A stretch of DNA of 64,000 nucleotides from Bacillus sp. V3B (GCF_024494465.1 NZ_JAETXM010000011.1:1-64000), one strand, 5' to 3'. Shown: positions 1 through 9,656, counted from the first letter of the stretch. The notes: a model not told the origin generated them from the letters alone. Program-made: numbers and translations.

Positions 1-143
1 TTTTCGTTATACCCAAAAATACTTGAAACTTCTTTTGCTACGGCTAGTAACTGTTGACTCGCCTTATGATCTGTATCTTGAGGAAAGAACTGTAAAAATC
101 CGACAAGGATTATAGTACCAAGTAAGGTCCATCCAACTTTAGC
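1..143 (-). CDS. Partial unknown membrane-type protein, runs off window start
   Basis: A reading frame on the minus strand is open from position 143 to the window edge, with a stop codon just upstream at 144-146 and no start codon between. It begins with a hydrophobic stretch (GWTLLGTIILVGFLQFF), followed by a polar, helical-looking segment. I do not recognise the family. The missing start and the broken transporter next to it suggest a truncated gene at a rearrangement junction. Confidence 0.3.
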
Positions 144-151
144 CTACAACG

Positions 152-445
152 TTTTATCGCCGGCATTAGTTTAGGGGGAGTCATGCCGAATCTTATTGTA
201 TTAGTAACCTAATATGTATGCTCTAAAAGAAGCTTCGCAATACTCTTGTTGCTATCATGTTTAGTGGCCATGTAATGGGGGCAATTGTTGCATCACTGGG
301 TACTTTAGCGTTATTACCGATCGCTGACTGGCGCGCAGTTGTTTGGCTTGCCGGTATTCCGTTATTAACATTACCAATCTTATATAAATCACTTCCAGAA
401 TCTTATAGTGACCATTTAAATCCTGCAATAATATGTCTCACTTAA
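152..445 (+). pseudogene. Remnant of an MFS transporter
   Basis: Two pieces of one MFS permease can be read. The first, around 152-210, gives FIAGISLGGVMPNLIVLVT and then hits a stop. The second, from 257, gives MFSGHVMGAIVA followed by a membrane helix and the ending LPESYSDHL. The order and the glycine-rich GGVMPN signature match the central part of the aromatic-acid/H+ symporter type of MFS protein. The start, the C-terminal half and the frame are lost. The remnant ends where the tyrosine recombinase gene begins on the other strand, so it probably marks an insertion or deletion boundary. Confidence 0.6.
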
Positions 446-1356
446 AATTTTGGCATGGCATCCACAGCTTCTGCTAAATCACGGTATGAATCCTTTAAGT
501 ACCTGCTTGTAGTCGCAATATTGCTATGGCCAGCCAGTCTTCTTACCTTTTCAATATCATTATTTGTAGCTTTTAACATCCATTTGCAAAACGTATGGCG
601 AAACATATGAGGCGTTAATTTCTTATTTTGTAAGCTGTAACCCTCAATCATAGTCTGGATCCCCCGAACAGTAAACTTGGGTGATCGCTGACTATAGAAC
701 ACATATGGAGATTGGTCCACATGTGGTTTCTTTTTAGCCCTATCTGCTCGGAATGTCAACCAATCTTGGATTTCTACAAGTAGTGTATCAGAAATCGGAA
801 TCGTTCTAATTTTCTTGCCTTTCCCTACGATTCGAACGCGTTTCAAATCTAAATCGATATCCATTAATTTTAAATTGGATAGTTCATGTACACGTAGACC
901 GGCATATGTAAATAAATAGATGATAGCCCGATCACGACGATACTTTTCTTCTGGATCTACTCCTCGACTCTTGACTGGTTTCTTTCTTAATTTATTAAGC
1001 AATTCCTCAAATTCATCTTCCGTTAGCCACATAATTTTTTCGGAATCCTCATCGGCAGATTTTAAATCCTGAATATCCTGCATTGGGTTATGCTGTAATC
1101 TTTTATTTTTTGTTGCCCAAGAGTAAAAACTCCGTAAAGAATTGAGGCGTCGATTAATACTTGAAGTCGCTAGTGGTTTTAGATCGGTTGGATTTAACAT
1201 TTCATGAATCCATTTACGAATGTCTGCTGCAGTGACATAGTCATCGGCTTTGATATTTGTTTCATTAAAAAAAACATTCAAATCACCCTTATAAGAAATG
1301 ATCGTATTTTGAGCCATTCCTTTTTCTTCTAGGTAGGAAATATAGTCGTAAAACAT
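442..1356 (-). CDS. Tyrosine recombinase (XerC/XerD/phage integrase type)
   Basis: A 304-aa protein of normal length for a Xer-like integrase. The N-terminal SAM-like DNA-binding domain covers about residues 1-95. The catalytic domain shows R155 in YAGLRVHEL, a lysine near 179, H250 and R253 in PHMFRHTF, H277 in LAGHSN and the nucleophile Y286 in SRYL, so the active site is complete. It would cut and rejoin DNA at a short paired site. The gene stands alone. A near-perfect 18-bp inverted repeat lies 18-64 bp upstream and may be its recombination site or operator. The GAAGGGAGTG just before the ATG supports the start. It is not clearly the housekeeping XerC or XerD; a plasmid resolution or element-integration role is inferred. 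Confidence 0.9.
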   Translation of the reverse strand: MFYDYISYLEEKGMAQNTIISYKGDLNVFFNETNIKADDYVTAADIRKWIHEMLNPTDLKPLATSSINRRLNSLRSFYSWATKNKRLQHNPMQDIQDLKSADEDSEKIMWLTEDEFEELLNKLRKKPVKSRGVDPEEKYRRDRAIIYLFTYAGLRVHELSNLKLMDIDLDLKRVRIVGKGKKIRTIPISDTLLVEIQDWLTFRADRAKKKPHVDQSPYVFYSQRSPKFTVRGIQTMIEGYSLQNKKLTPHMFRHTFCKWMLKATNNDIEKVRRLAGHSNIATTSRYLKDSYRDLAEAVDAMPKF

Positions 1357-1373
1357 CTTTTCACTCCCTTCAC

Positions 1374-1420
1374 TTATATGCTGAATATATCATATATAAA
1401 AGGATATATTCAGCATATAA
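1374..1420. promoter_or_regulatory. 18-bp perfect inverted repeat upstream of the recombinase
   Basis: The left arm TTATATGCTGAATATATC (1374-1391) and its exact reverse complement (1403-1420) are separated by 11 bp. It lies directly upstream of the recombinase start at 1356. It could be an operator or the crossover site of that recombinase. As a plain terminator it would be unusual, because there is no GC-rich stem. Confidence 0.6.
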
Positions 1421-1566
1421 TGGGATATTATGTGATGAGTTATATTAGGCTGTTTGAACCTATAATGAAAAATGCAAAGACTAAACATAATTTATTAAAT
1501 TGAAGTAGAAAAATTCATAGCCTATTTCGACCAATAAAGTTGTTTAATTTTTTGTTAAAAATGCAA

Positions 1567-1597
1567 AGAAGATATTACTTAAATTGTAATATCTTCT
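1567..1597 (-). terminator. Hairpin after the ATPase gene
   Basis: Perfect 12-bp arms AGAAGATATTAC and GTAATATCTTCT with a 7-nt loop, about 50 bp past the stop of the ATPase gene on the minus strand. Confidence 0.55.
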
Positions 1598-1647
1598 AAT
1601 AAAGTAATTTAAGACTCTAGTTACCTTGATTTTATATAGAAATATAT

Positions 1648-3345
1648 TTAATTATTTAAAGTGTCTATTAGCGCTTCAGCTCCAGCATCATACGGTTCCC
1701 AACAAACTGTACATAAACCTTTTTTTACGAATGCAGGATGAGTTGTATCAACAATCCCTTTACATACTGTACATTTAATTCCTTCACCAACTTCAAGACG
1801 ATGCTTTAGAAAGAATTCCTCATCTAGAGCCACTCGCCGAACCGTTCGAAAATTATCTATAACTCCAATTTCCGCCAGATTAGTTATATCTAATTCATTA
1901 GCTGTAACATTTGAGCTTGTGTAACATCCATAATCAACTGAATATACATCATAAACTACATCCGGTATATCTTGATGCGAGTAGCCCCTCTTCCTCAAAT
2001 GGATAACTCTTAAGTCTACTAATTTTTGAAGATGTTCATTGCTAAAACAAATTTGTGGAATCAAAAAATGTGTTATTTTCTTTTCTCGAATCACATAATC
2101 TACTATCTTATCAAGAAGATTCTTTGCATCAGGTGAACTATCTATTCTATTTTGCTTATCCATCCTATACCAAGATTGAGTGGCTCTTCTAATTTGATTA
2201 ACTGTTATTCTTTGATCATTACTATTTAAGTATTCTTGATGTGCATTAATAAAGATGTTTAAAAAGTCTCGTGATACCCCTGCACTACCAATTAGTAATT
2301 CCTTTAAAGCTTGAGGTGTAAATATAATGTTTAAAAAGTCTTCAGACACACTTCGAGCTCCTTCATCCCAATAAACTTTTAAATGTTCATGATACCTATA
2401 TAAATGTCTATATAAAAGCTCTGAGAAATAAGCTCTAGTGTTAACTTTATTAGTTTCGTAAACATATTTATTATCAAGGTCGAAACCAAATATATCTCCA
2501 CCGTCTTCTAATCCGTACGTTAAGCTGTCAATTTCTTTGAGAAGCTTTGTTCTATACTTTATAGCTCCTATCTTTAATTTGACGTTACTCGCTACAAAAG
2601 CTAATTTTAGGAGATCCGCAAGATAAGGTTGAGTTTTAATATCAACTTCAGACCATTCATCTAAAAGAAGTACAACGTTTTGCTGATTCAATAATTCTAT
2701 AATTTCATTCATTAATAATGAAATAGCACCAAAGTTGATGTAACTATAACCCTCTATTTTTTCTTGCTGCTTTTTCTGTTTATTCATATTTACAAAAACG
2801 TTTTTCCAACCTACTTGTGCATTCGCTCCACTAGTAGTTTCGGAATCTACTATAAAATCACCAGGTTTTTGTATTTGACTTCCTTGAAATATTGCAGTTA
2901 ACTTTTTTAAAGCTGTATGCCAATTATTCTGGATTTCTTTTACATCATAAGGAGATAATTGCAATATAGGATTAACAATAAACTCTAAGTTATTATTAAT
3001 ATTTTCAACCATATTCTCAATTATGTTCTTAAAATAAATAAACGCTTGCAACTGGTTATCATATATTGTATCAGCCTTAATAGTAGCTATATTTCTTAAA
3101 TCTATATAAATTGGATAAACTTTATTTTCATGTCTTGTTTCATTAAATAGCTCCTCTAATGCTTTTAATAAATGAGTTTTCCCAGTACCCCTCCTTCCAT
3201 AGATTATTTGATTTCTTATACTATGTACTTGCCCTAGTATGTCACCGGCATATAATTCTAAGTATTTACCTCTTATATCTTCAGATCTTAAAGAATTAGA
3301 TACCTTATTGATAGATTCTATCATTGACTCCGACTTCAAATTCAT
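1648..3345 (-). CDS. AAA/ORC-CDC6-like ATPase with C-terminal zinc finger, beside Hachiman
   Basis: A 565-aa protein. The ATG at 3345 is chosen because GGAAGGTGAT sits just ahead of it; a GTG at 3366 is also possible. Walker A is GRRGTGKT (about residues 50-57), Walker B is LLLDEWSE (about 226-233), and two CxxC pairs near 525-528 and 545-548 form a zinc ribbon. The middle is helical with no recognised nuclease. This build resembles the ORC/CDC6-like AAA ATPases often found in defence islands. The gene lies downstream of hamB on the same strand, but a hairpin terminator lies between them, so it may be an independent unit. Its role is unknown: a defence accessory or a stand-alone system are both inferences. 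Confidence 0.75.
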   Translation of the reverse strand: MNLKSESMIESINKVSNSLRSEDIRGKYLELYAGDILGQVHSIRNQIIYGRRGTGKTHLLKALEELFNETRHENKVYPIYIDLRNIATIKADTIYDNQLQAFIYFKNIIENMVENINNNLEFIVNPILQLSPYDVKEIQNNWHTALKKLTAIFQGSQIQKPGDFIVDSETTSGANAQVGWKNVFVNMNKQKKQQEKIEGYSYINFGAISLLMNEIIELLNQQNVVLLLDEWSEVDIKTQPYLADLLKLAFVASNVKLKIGAIKYRTKLLKEIDSLTYGLEDGGDIFGFDLDNKYVYETNKVNTRAYFSELLYRHLYRYHEHLKVYWDEGARSVSEDFLNIIFTPQALKELLIGSAGVSRDFLNIFINAHQEYLNSNDQRITVNQIRRATQSWYRMDKQNRIDSSPDAKNLLDKIVDYVIREKKITHFLIPQICFSNEHLQKLVDLRVIHLRKRGYSHQDIPDVVYDVYSVDYGCYTSSNVTANELDITNLAEIGVIDNFRTVRRVALDEEFFLKHRLEVGEGIKCTVCKGIVDTTHPAFVKKGLCTVCWEPYDAGAEALIDTLNN

Positions 3346-3583
3346 TATAATATTATCACCTTCCACATTAAGCTTTATATTTGACTACTTTATTTCATCC
3401 TATTCAAATATTAGAAGTTCAATATATTCATTCTTTATCTCTTATAATTATCTAATTTTATCATGTGTATTGTAAAAACACCCTTTATAAATTAATAATG
3501 ATCCTAGCTTCGTCCTTATCTAAAATCTGCTCATTGGAATTTATCTTGATTCATTTCAAAAACCATGGTTTTTAAGGGAAATA

Positions 3584-3610
3584 AAACAGAGGTGAAAGTC
3601 ACCCCTGTTT
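3584..3610 (-). terminator. Terminator between hamB and the ATPase gene
   Basis: Arms AAACAGAGGTGA and TCACCCCTGTTT with a 3-nt loop. Read on the minus strand the stem is followed by TTTTATTTCCC. It separates hamB from the ATPase. The rest of 3346-3745 holds no gene. Confidence 0.7.
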
Positions 3611-3745
3611 ATGTTTATTTTTCCGTCAAAACTTATTCCAAAATCAAACTATCATAAACAGTTGTTTTTGAATGTTTATAAATAGTATTAAATTGAAGAT
3701 AACAAAGAAATTTAACACACCCTATTACCAATTTAGATAAATTCC

Positions 3746-6700
3746 TCAATTCACGATATTATCCAGAACAAGGGTAAAATATGACGGGTATTGTGAAAGC
3801 TTTTCACGAATTTCTCTTTCTTTACTCTTAATCATCTTTTTTAGGATCCCCTTACTTTTTGGTACACCTGATTGTTTTAAAACTAAACATAAATCTAAAG
3901 AAATAATTCGATCAGCGAAACCTAATTCATAAGTCATTACACTTAATGAATCAGGCAAACCATACTTTAAGCGTTTTTGCAATATCTTAAGGTTATCAAC
4001 AATATTTTCATTTTGAATACCTATTAGAGATCCAGTTAGTTCTGCTACTGCACCAATAAGCAACATACCTTCATATGAAAATGCACTTTCGCAAATTTCT
4101 ACAACATGATCTATTTTAAACACTCTTCTCTGCTTTTTAGTGCTGATTCTAATATCCTTTTCTTTAAGGATATTAAGTAACTCAAAGTATGATTTTCCAT
4201 TAATCCACCCTAAAGCTATATCCCTTAAGACTTCTGGTTTTTCACATTTATTAAAAATACTGTTATTAATATTCGCTGATAAAAGTGGCCACAGAACATC
4301 TAATAGTTCCTCAATAGTGTTACAATCCTTTAGCTCTTCTAAATGCGTTGTGGTCCATTCTTCAATTATCATAGCGACTTTTACACCATACAGCATCTTT
4401 CCAAACAGTTTCCTTTTTGAGTTTTCGGGAATCTTTGTAGTAATATTCTGAGCAAGTAATTCAAAAAGGGAGATAATTTGTTCTTTTAACTCTTCACTGG
4501 CTAAGGTATACGCTAGTGTTTCTTTAGCAAGAGTGCTTATTTTAACTTCATCTATTTCTGGAGTAATATCTTCCCAATTAGCCATCAAATAACTCTCAAT
4601 AGATGAGATAGCATCTATCTTAGATATAACTTGTCGCCTTAATCCATCCGATGTAAATCCTTCTTTAGCATATAATGTTGCGATTTTTTCTAAACCTATG
4701 AAAATTTTATCTGGATCCTCTATGTAGGCTTTAAAGAACTTCAGATAATCAATTTCATATTCATATTTTTTATCAGCACTATATAAGGGGTTAAATATTT
4801 TTAATAGTGAGCTTCCAACAGGTTCCGAGTTATCTGGATCTAATAATTCCTTTACTTGCTTCCAACGCCACTTTTCTCTTCTATTGTTTCGTTTATCATA
4901 AGCACTTGGGTCTGCAAAAATTATACTACCCTCTGTGTGCATACCAGACCGACCGACACGGCCAATTAAATTATGAAAATCGCGAACTTTTATCTTTTCA
5001 GATCCTTGATAAACACTTGTTACAATAAGATACCTAATTGGAAGGTTAACACCTTGTGCTAAGGTTGACGTACATATTACAAACTTTGCTAAACCTTCTT
5101 TCATAGAATGTTCAACAGCAAGACGAATACCAGAAGGAATATTTCCATGATGTGTTAAAATTCCTAGTTCTGCACTTTTAGTAACTGGCTCCCTTGAACC
5201 GAGATGACATTTATATAGAAAATGCAGTTTTTTTATTTCACTTTTTTCTGAAAAATCATAGGGTCTTTTTAGAGATAATCCACGATCATAAGCATCAACA
5301 ATTTTTTCACAAAGACTTGATACACTGTTTTTCTTCCCACAAAATATGGCTACACTTCCATTTGAAATAAGCTTTAATCCTAAAAATAACGAAATAGTAT
5401 TCCCATCGTTTTTTTTAGGAAATAATCGTTCGTTTTTTTCCCGTCCTTTTAGCTGCAGTTGTTGTTGTTCAATTATCCTTGGTACATAAAACTCGCCTTC
5501 ATCCGGATTTTCTATATTTACAAATTCAAGCCTTCCAAGACGATCAAGCCAACTTGCTAATGCTACAGTACGATAAGTAGGAGAAAGATTGATTCCTGAA
5601 ACTACTTTACTTTCTTCTCCATTAAGCCAGGAGCTGACGATTTCAGCATTGCTTATTACAGCTGATATTAATACTTTTTGTACATTTTCTGGGACCATCC
5701 CTTTTAATGATGTTAGTAGTAATTCATAATTAATTCCACGTGTTCCACTATCAAACTGATGACCCTCATCATAAATCAATAGCCCTATTCTTTCAGCTAA
5801 CTCTGGAAAATGACGTAACATGTAAATCAGCTTTTCTGGAGTGACCACCAGGATTAGTTCATCCCTAAGTATTGACGCAAGTTTGAAATCAATTTGAGGT
5901 ATATCAGACAATTCATCTATATTAATAGATTCATTTTGAAAAGACTTATTAAGACTGTCACTGATTTCATGACATAAAGCTTTAAAAGGAGCTACAATTA
6001 CAGCTAAAGAGGTCCTATTTGATAGAAAAGCACTACGTATTATTACTTCTGTTGCTTTAGTCTTTCCTGCACTGGTCGGCAATTGGACTACAGCCGATTC
6101 CCCTCTGAAAATCCCATTTCTCCCAAGGAGATGCTGAGCAGGCCAGAACTCTTGTATAAAATTTTTATTCCTTAAAGTAACTCCCCAATCTTCAACGTTT
6201 AAACCAGAATATCTAGGTAAACATTTCCGGCTAGAATTTTCAATTCTTTTTTTTACTACTGCGCTTATTACATCAGCAAAAAGTAATTCTCTTGGTGTAC
6301 CATACTGATATGCTTTATTCCTAAGAAAGTAAATAGCTTTATAAATTTCTGGCTCAGCATAACCTGAATCATAAAAATTACTCAGCAACTTTGAAGTTTC
6401 CTGAATTTCAATTTTATAGGTTCCTTCTATTACCTTTAAGTAGGTTGAGAAATCCCCAATAAGAAGCCAAACTAATAATGTATCTAAATTAGAACATTCT
6501 AAGTTAAGATTATCTTTATTAACACGATTCACTAGAACTAAGGAGCTTCCTGGTAAGTCACATAAATAATAAGAAGCCGAACCTAACAATAAAACGTAAT
6601 TATCTAAATCAGCTCTAAGATTAGTTTGTAAATATGCATCAAAAAAGTGTGCGGAAAATTGGAGATTATCACGTAATTCCTTCACGTATTCCTCATTTGT

Positions 6701-6877
6701 ATTCTCGGAATTCAAATGGGCAGATAAATCACCCAGTAAACCTATTGCTAATGTAAAAAGAGTTGATGGATCTTTGCTAAGGTTTATATGATATTCCTCT
6801 TCAACGCCGTATTCATTCATCTTTGCTTTTGATCGAGTAGCACCTAATAGTTGTCTTGATTGTCTCTCAGGCTTCAT
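3746..6877 (-). CDS. hamB: HamB, Ski2-like DExH helicase of the Hachiman system
   Basis: A superfamily 2 helicase of 1043 aa. Motif I is PTSAGKT (about residue 268), motif II is DEGH (about 371), motif V/VI sequences are TLAQGVNLP and IGRVGRSG, and a long helical C-terminal half follows. The ATG at 6877 has AGGAGG seven bases upstream and overlaps the end of hamA by 11 bp, so the two are translationally coupled. In Hachiman, HamB translocates on DNA and holds HamA in check until damaged or phage-processed DNA is met. The gene order hamA-hamB, the DEGH box and the HamA partner make the assignment firm. Length and motifs look intact. Confidence 0.9.
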   Translation of the reverse strand: MKPERQSRQLLGATRSKAKMNEYGVEEEYHINLSKDPSTLFTLAIGLLGDLSAHLNSENTNEEYVKELRDNLQFSAHFFDAYLQTNLRADLDNYVLLLGSASYYLCDLPGSSLVLVNRVNKDNLNLECSNLDTLLVWLLIGDFSTYLKVIEGTYKIEIQETSKLLSNFYDSGYAEPEIYKAIYFLRNKAYQYGTPRELLFADVISAVVKKRIENSSRKCLPRYSGLNVEDWGVTLRNKNFIQEFWPAQHLLGRNGIFRGESAVVQLPTSAGKTKATEVIIRSAFLSNRTSLAVIVAPFKALCHEISDSLNKSFQNESINIDELSDIPQIDFKLASILRDELILVVTPEKLIYMLRHFPELAERIGLLIYDEGHQFDSGTRGINYELLLTSLKGMVPENVQKVLISAVISNAEIVSSWLNGEESKVVSGINLSPTYRTVALASWLDRLGRLEFVNIENPDEGEFYVPRIIEQQQLQLKGREKNERLFPKKNDGNTISLFLGLKLISNGSVAIFCGKKNSVSSLCEKIVDAYDRGLSLKRPYDFSEKSEIKKLHFLYKCHLGSREPVTKSAELGILTHHGNIPSGIRLAVEHSMKEGLAKFVICTSTLAQGVNLPIRYLIVTSVYQGSEKIKVRDFHNLIGRVGRSGMHTEGSIIFADPSAYDKRNNRREKWRWKQVKELLDPDNSEPVGSSLLKIFNPLYSADKKYEYEIDYLKFFKAYIEDPDKIFIGLEKIATLYAKEGFTSDGLRRQVISKIDAISSIESYLMANWEDITPEIDEVKISTLAKETLAYTLASEELKEQIISLFELLAQNITTKIPENSKRKLFGKMLYGVKVAMIIEEWTTTHLEELKDCNTIEELLDVLWPLLSANINNSIFNKCEKPEVLRDIALGWINGKSYFELLNILKEKDIRISTKKQRRVFKIDHVVEICESAFSYEGMLLIGAVAELTGSLIGIQNENIVDNLKILQKRLKYGLPDSLSVMTYELGFADRIISLDLCLVLKQSGVPKSKGILKKMIKSKEREIREKLSQYPSYFTLVLDNIVN

Positions 6878-7688
6878 CTGCTGCCCTCCTATACAACTCA
6901 TGAACAAGATCCATCATATCTTTACCATGAATTACTACTAACTTCAGATTATTTTGATTTGGATGATCATTAGCAGATGTATTAGAAATTATCGTAGGAT
7001 CAAATAAGTTTGAAGAAAATAAAGCAACAGCTCCAGAAACTTCATTATACGGACGATCAATAGGATTTTGAAACCTGTCTATCCTAGTAGCTTCTTGCAT
7101 CTTGTTCTTAAAAAATAGTTGTTGCTTAATTGCATTGAGAGATTCAGCTTTTCTAGCTTGGTCCTTAACTGAATCATTAATTGCATCTTGAAGCCTCGCC
7201 TTAGGTTTTTTTCCAGAGAATTGCGCTTTAGCTTCAAAGATTGCTAGTGTATCCTCTAGTTTATCTTCTCCATCTTTAATAATTTTAAAAGCTAGGGTGT
7301 CGCAACCTTTAGTTGATTCATTACTAACTGTTTTTGCACCATAACGAGTACGAGGTACCCAGTAATCTAGTATAAACTCAAGATAATCAGCAACTAATAT
7401 CTCACTAAAATCCCCTGCTCGTGTACTAGGACCTGGAGCACGAGATGGATCAGGGAATTTAATTTTATTTAGGAATTCAGTTTTTGTGTAACCATAACCT
7501 TTTCTAAAGTAATCAATTTCATCATCCAAACAATAGTGCTGTCGAAAGTGCTCGGCCCAAAAAGATAAGACTTCTTCATCAGATTCATGTTTAAATTCCA
7601 AAACTTCAATATTTTCACCTTCAGGGGTTGTAATACTTTTACCTGTATTTGCAAACCATCTAATGTGTTCTGGTATAGTTGTTGTCAT
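6867..7688 (-). CDS. hamA: HamA, DUF1837 nuclease effector of Hachiman
   Basis: A 273-aa protein of the DUF1837 family. A PD-(D/E)XK-like constellation is visible: the acidic residue of AGDFSE (about 96), the aspartate of KGCDTL (about 130) and FEAKAQ (E152, K154). In the studied Hachiman systems HamA degrades cell DNA once released by HamB, giving abortive protection against phage. The start ATG at 7688 is preferred to one 9 bases upstream because AAGGAATG lies before it. It is the first gene of the pair. The region upstream to the resolvase holds no other coding gene, so the promoter is probably within 7689-7800. Confidence 0.88.
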   Translation of the reverse strand: MTTTIPEHIRWFANTGKSITTPEGENIEVLEFKHESDEEVLSFWAEHFRQHYCLDDEIDYFRKGYGYTKTEFLNKIKFPDPSRAPGPSTRAGDFSEILVADYLEFILDYWVPRTRYGAKTVSNESTKGCDTLAFKIIKDGEDKLEDTLAIFEAKAQFSGKKPKARLQDAINDSVKDQARKAESLNAIKQQLFFKNKMQEATRIDRFQNPIDRPYNEVSGAVALFSSNLFDPTIISNTSANDHPNQNNLKLVVIHGKDMMDLVHELYRRAADEA

Positions 7689-8316
7689 ATAGCACATTCC
7701 TTACTAAATATATTTCTGTAGGAGCATTGTTTAATTAATATTTTAACAAACACCAAAGATTATTAGTTTAATGATAGACCAATACGTATCCCTTTTGTTA
7801 AAAAAACACATGCCTTTTTAAACAGAAGTTCTATTATATATATTTCTTCTATAATATATGTCTATTAAGACAGCTCTTCTTTATACAAAAAGGAACCAAG
7901 ATCATTCAGAGGAATGAGGGGCCACATATGAAAAAATCATCAGTTTTTTATAACATATCTTTTTCCATTTCCTTGTCAAGAATCCAGTATTGTACCGTTT
8001 TTTTTATAACTCCAGTTTCTTTTGTAATGACAGTCACTATTTTCTCTGTGACTTTAAGAGATAAATTACACACTTTTTAAACGCTAAATTGCATTCAAAA
8101 TGGATAGTCAGATTTTGTACTGACTACCCATTTTGTTTAGTCGTTAGATCCAATAACTTAAATGTCCCCTGCTGTTTCGATCGCTTCTATTGTTATCCTT
8201 TTAGTCTATTTATTCCCTTAATTCATTCAATTTCTAAAAACGAACGTTGAACTAGCTCCACCAGTAATTTTGATGATGTGACTGTGAACATTGCTCAAGT
8301 TCCCTTGCCCCCATGA
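7689..8316. other. Non-coding gap with one strong hairpin
   Basis: No credible gene is seen. A hairpin at 8097-8134 has 15-bp arms (AAAATGGATAGTCAG, one mismatch) and a T-rich flank and could end transcription in either direction. The sequence GAGGAATGAGGGGCCACAT at about 7909-7928 recurs at about 22578-22597. Confidence 0.5.
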
Positions 8317-8877
8317 TTACTGAGAGGATTCATTTTCTTTTAGTTTTCGGTACAATGTCATTCTCGAGATCCCGGCCTTCACTGCAGCATCCGTACGACT
8401 CAGCCCTTGGTCTATAAGGTATAAAGCATAATTAACTTTTTCTTCATCGGTTTTCGGTCTTCCCGGATATTTTCCTCTTTTCCTTGCAGCCTGAATCCCT
8501 TCCTTTGTCCGTTCTGAAGTTAAGTCTCTTTCAAACTGAGCAATTCCGGCAAAAATGGTAAAAAGCATTTTACCGTGTGCCGTTGTTGTATCCAACCAGG
8601 ATTCCTTTAAACTTTTTAGATGAGCTCCTTTTTGGGAAATCAGTTCTGTAATTTCAATAAGATCTTTCGTGGAACGTGATAGACGAGTCAGGTCGGTGAC
8701 AACAACCGTATCTTCTGATCGAAGAAACTCCAGCATACGATTTAATTCTGGCCGATCTCGTTTGGTTCCTGTTACCTTCTCGAAAAAGATACGCTCGCAT
8801 CCAAATTCTTCAAGTTGTCTTTTCTGGCGGTCCAGATTTTGGTCAATGGTAGAAACGCGCATGTAACCAAACTTCAT
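8317..8877 (-). CDS. Serine resolvase/invertase of a resident element
   Basis: A 186-aa small serine recombinase. The nucleophile S9 is in GYMRVST, the conserved LTRLSRS block follows, then the E-helix and a C-terminal helix-turn-helix (GLSRTDAAVKAGISRMTLYRKL). The ATG at 8877 has GGAGAGG six to eight bases upstream; the ATG at 8883 is too close to it. It would resolve cointegrates or multimers at a res site just upstream of its start. That upstream region is interrupted at 8991 by a transposon. The gene itself looks complete and could act on the remaining part of the site or on another copy. Confidence 0.9.
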   Translation of the reverse strand: MKFGYMRVSTIDQNLDRQKRQLEEFGCERIFFEKVTGTKRDRPELNRMLEFLRSEDTVVVTDLTRLSRSTKDLIEITELISQKGAHLKSLKESWLDTTTAHGKMLFTIFAGIAQFERDLTSERTKEGIQAARKRGKYPGRPKTDEEKVNYALYLIDQGLSRTDAAVKAGISRMTLYRKLKENESSQ

Positions 8878-8883
8878 TGTCAT

Positions 8884-8990
8884 CCTCTCCTTTTATGATA
8901 TTGTATCAAAAATCATAAAAAGTTAGTATTGTTACAAATAATAATGTTACATATTTTTGTTACACCTATTTTGCTAGTTTGCTAAACTGG
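8884..8990. promoter_or_regulatory. Left part of an interrupted res region
   Basis: It directly precedes the resolvase. It contains spaced copies of GTTACA (GTTACAAATAATAATGTTAC, then TTTTTGTTACA) like resolvase half-sites. It ends with AAACTGG (8984-8990), the same 7 bases found at 18864-18870 on the far side of the transposon. The inverted partner TGTAACAAAAA lies at about 18890-18900. Confidence 0.65.
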
Positions 8991-9038
8991 TGTCACTTTA
9001 CATTTTATTTTGCATGTTTTTGACAAGGTATTTTGCGC
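8991..9038 (+). repeat. Left terminal inverted repeat of the Tn552-like element
   Basis: It begins TGTCACTTTACATTTTATTT and continues through a TGTTTTTGACAAG segment and a TTTTGCGCAT segment. The first 23 bases are identical to the other end. The flanking target duplication is 8984-8990. Confidence 0.9.
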
Positions 9039-9244
9039 ATTTGGTGTAAAAGAAATAGCAGAAAGTGGGTTCTTTCTGTGGCTTTGAAAGAAAGTCGTAC
9101 TGTTTATAAAAAAGTTGTACCGGTTTTACCCCTTTGGATATGGTTATCTAAAGGGGGGGGTTTTATAGTGAAAAAGGAAAGAATACCTGAGTTGAAAGGT
9201 GGTTTATGGAACTGTTGAGTGACAATAGAGTTGTTCTGTTAAAT

Positions 9245-9563
9245 GGCCCTTATCTACAGTATCAGTGAAAAAGGGTTGATAGAATGCAGCTTTTATCATT
9301 GTGTACATGTAGTCATAGATAAGCGTTTAAGGACTTGACTTGGAGCCTCTATGGGTACGATTTGTCTTGAAAGTCTGAAGCGGTTGTTTCATCAGGCAAC
9401 GAGCCTATCATACCCATCTCTCCAAATAAAGTCCTATCTTTGTGTACGTTGAATACTATAAATAATTACTGTAGATAATGCTTCCACAAAGATAGAAAAC
9501 TACCATTTTTGATATCATAAGATACGTTGAATACGATAGGAAAACATACTGTAGATAAGGGCC
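9245..9563 (+). repeat. 319-bp element with 18-bp perfect terminal inverted repeats, copy 1
   Basis: The ends are GGCCCTTATCTACAGTAT (9245-9262) and its exact reverse complement (9546-9563). The interior contains no gene but is closely similar, in inverted orientation, to 26863-27228, notably around TCTTGAAAGTCTGAAGCGGT. This is a MITE-like or non-autonomous unit. The conserved core might be a structured RNA; a resemblance to non-coding leaders of IS110-type elements is only an impression. Confidence 0.65.
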
Positions 9564-9656
9564 ATATTATTGAACAACTACCATCATAAATTGAGGTTTA
9601 AAACAATTAAAGGGATAACCATAAATTAAGAACACTTACCATTTCTACCACCATAC

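Noticed and set aside
9033-9218. 61-aa frame at the left end of the transposon
   Set aside because: It begins within the terminal repeat, has no ribosome site and no recognisable domain; leader-like noise.
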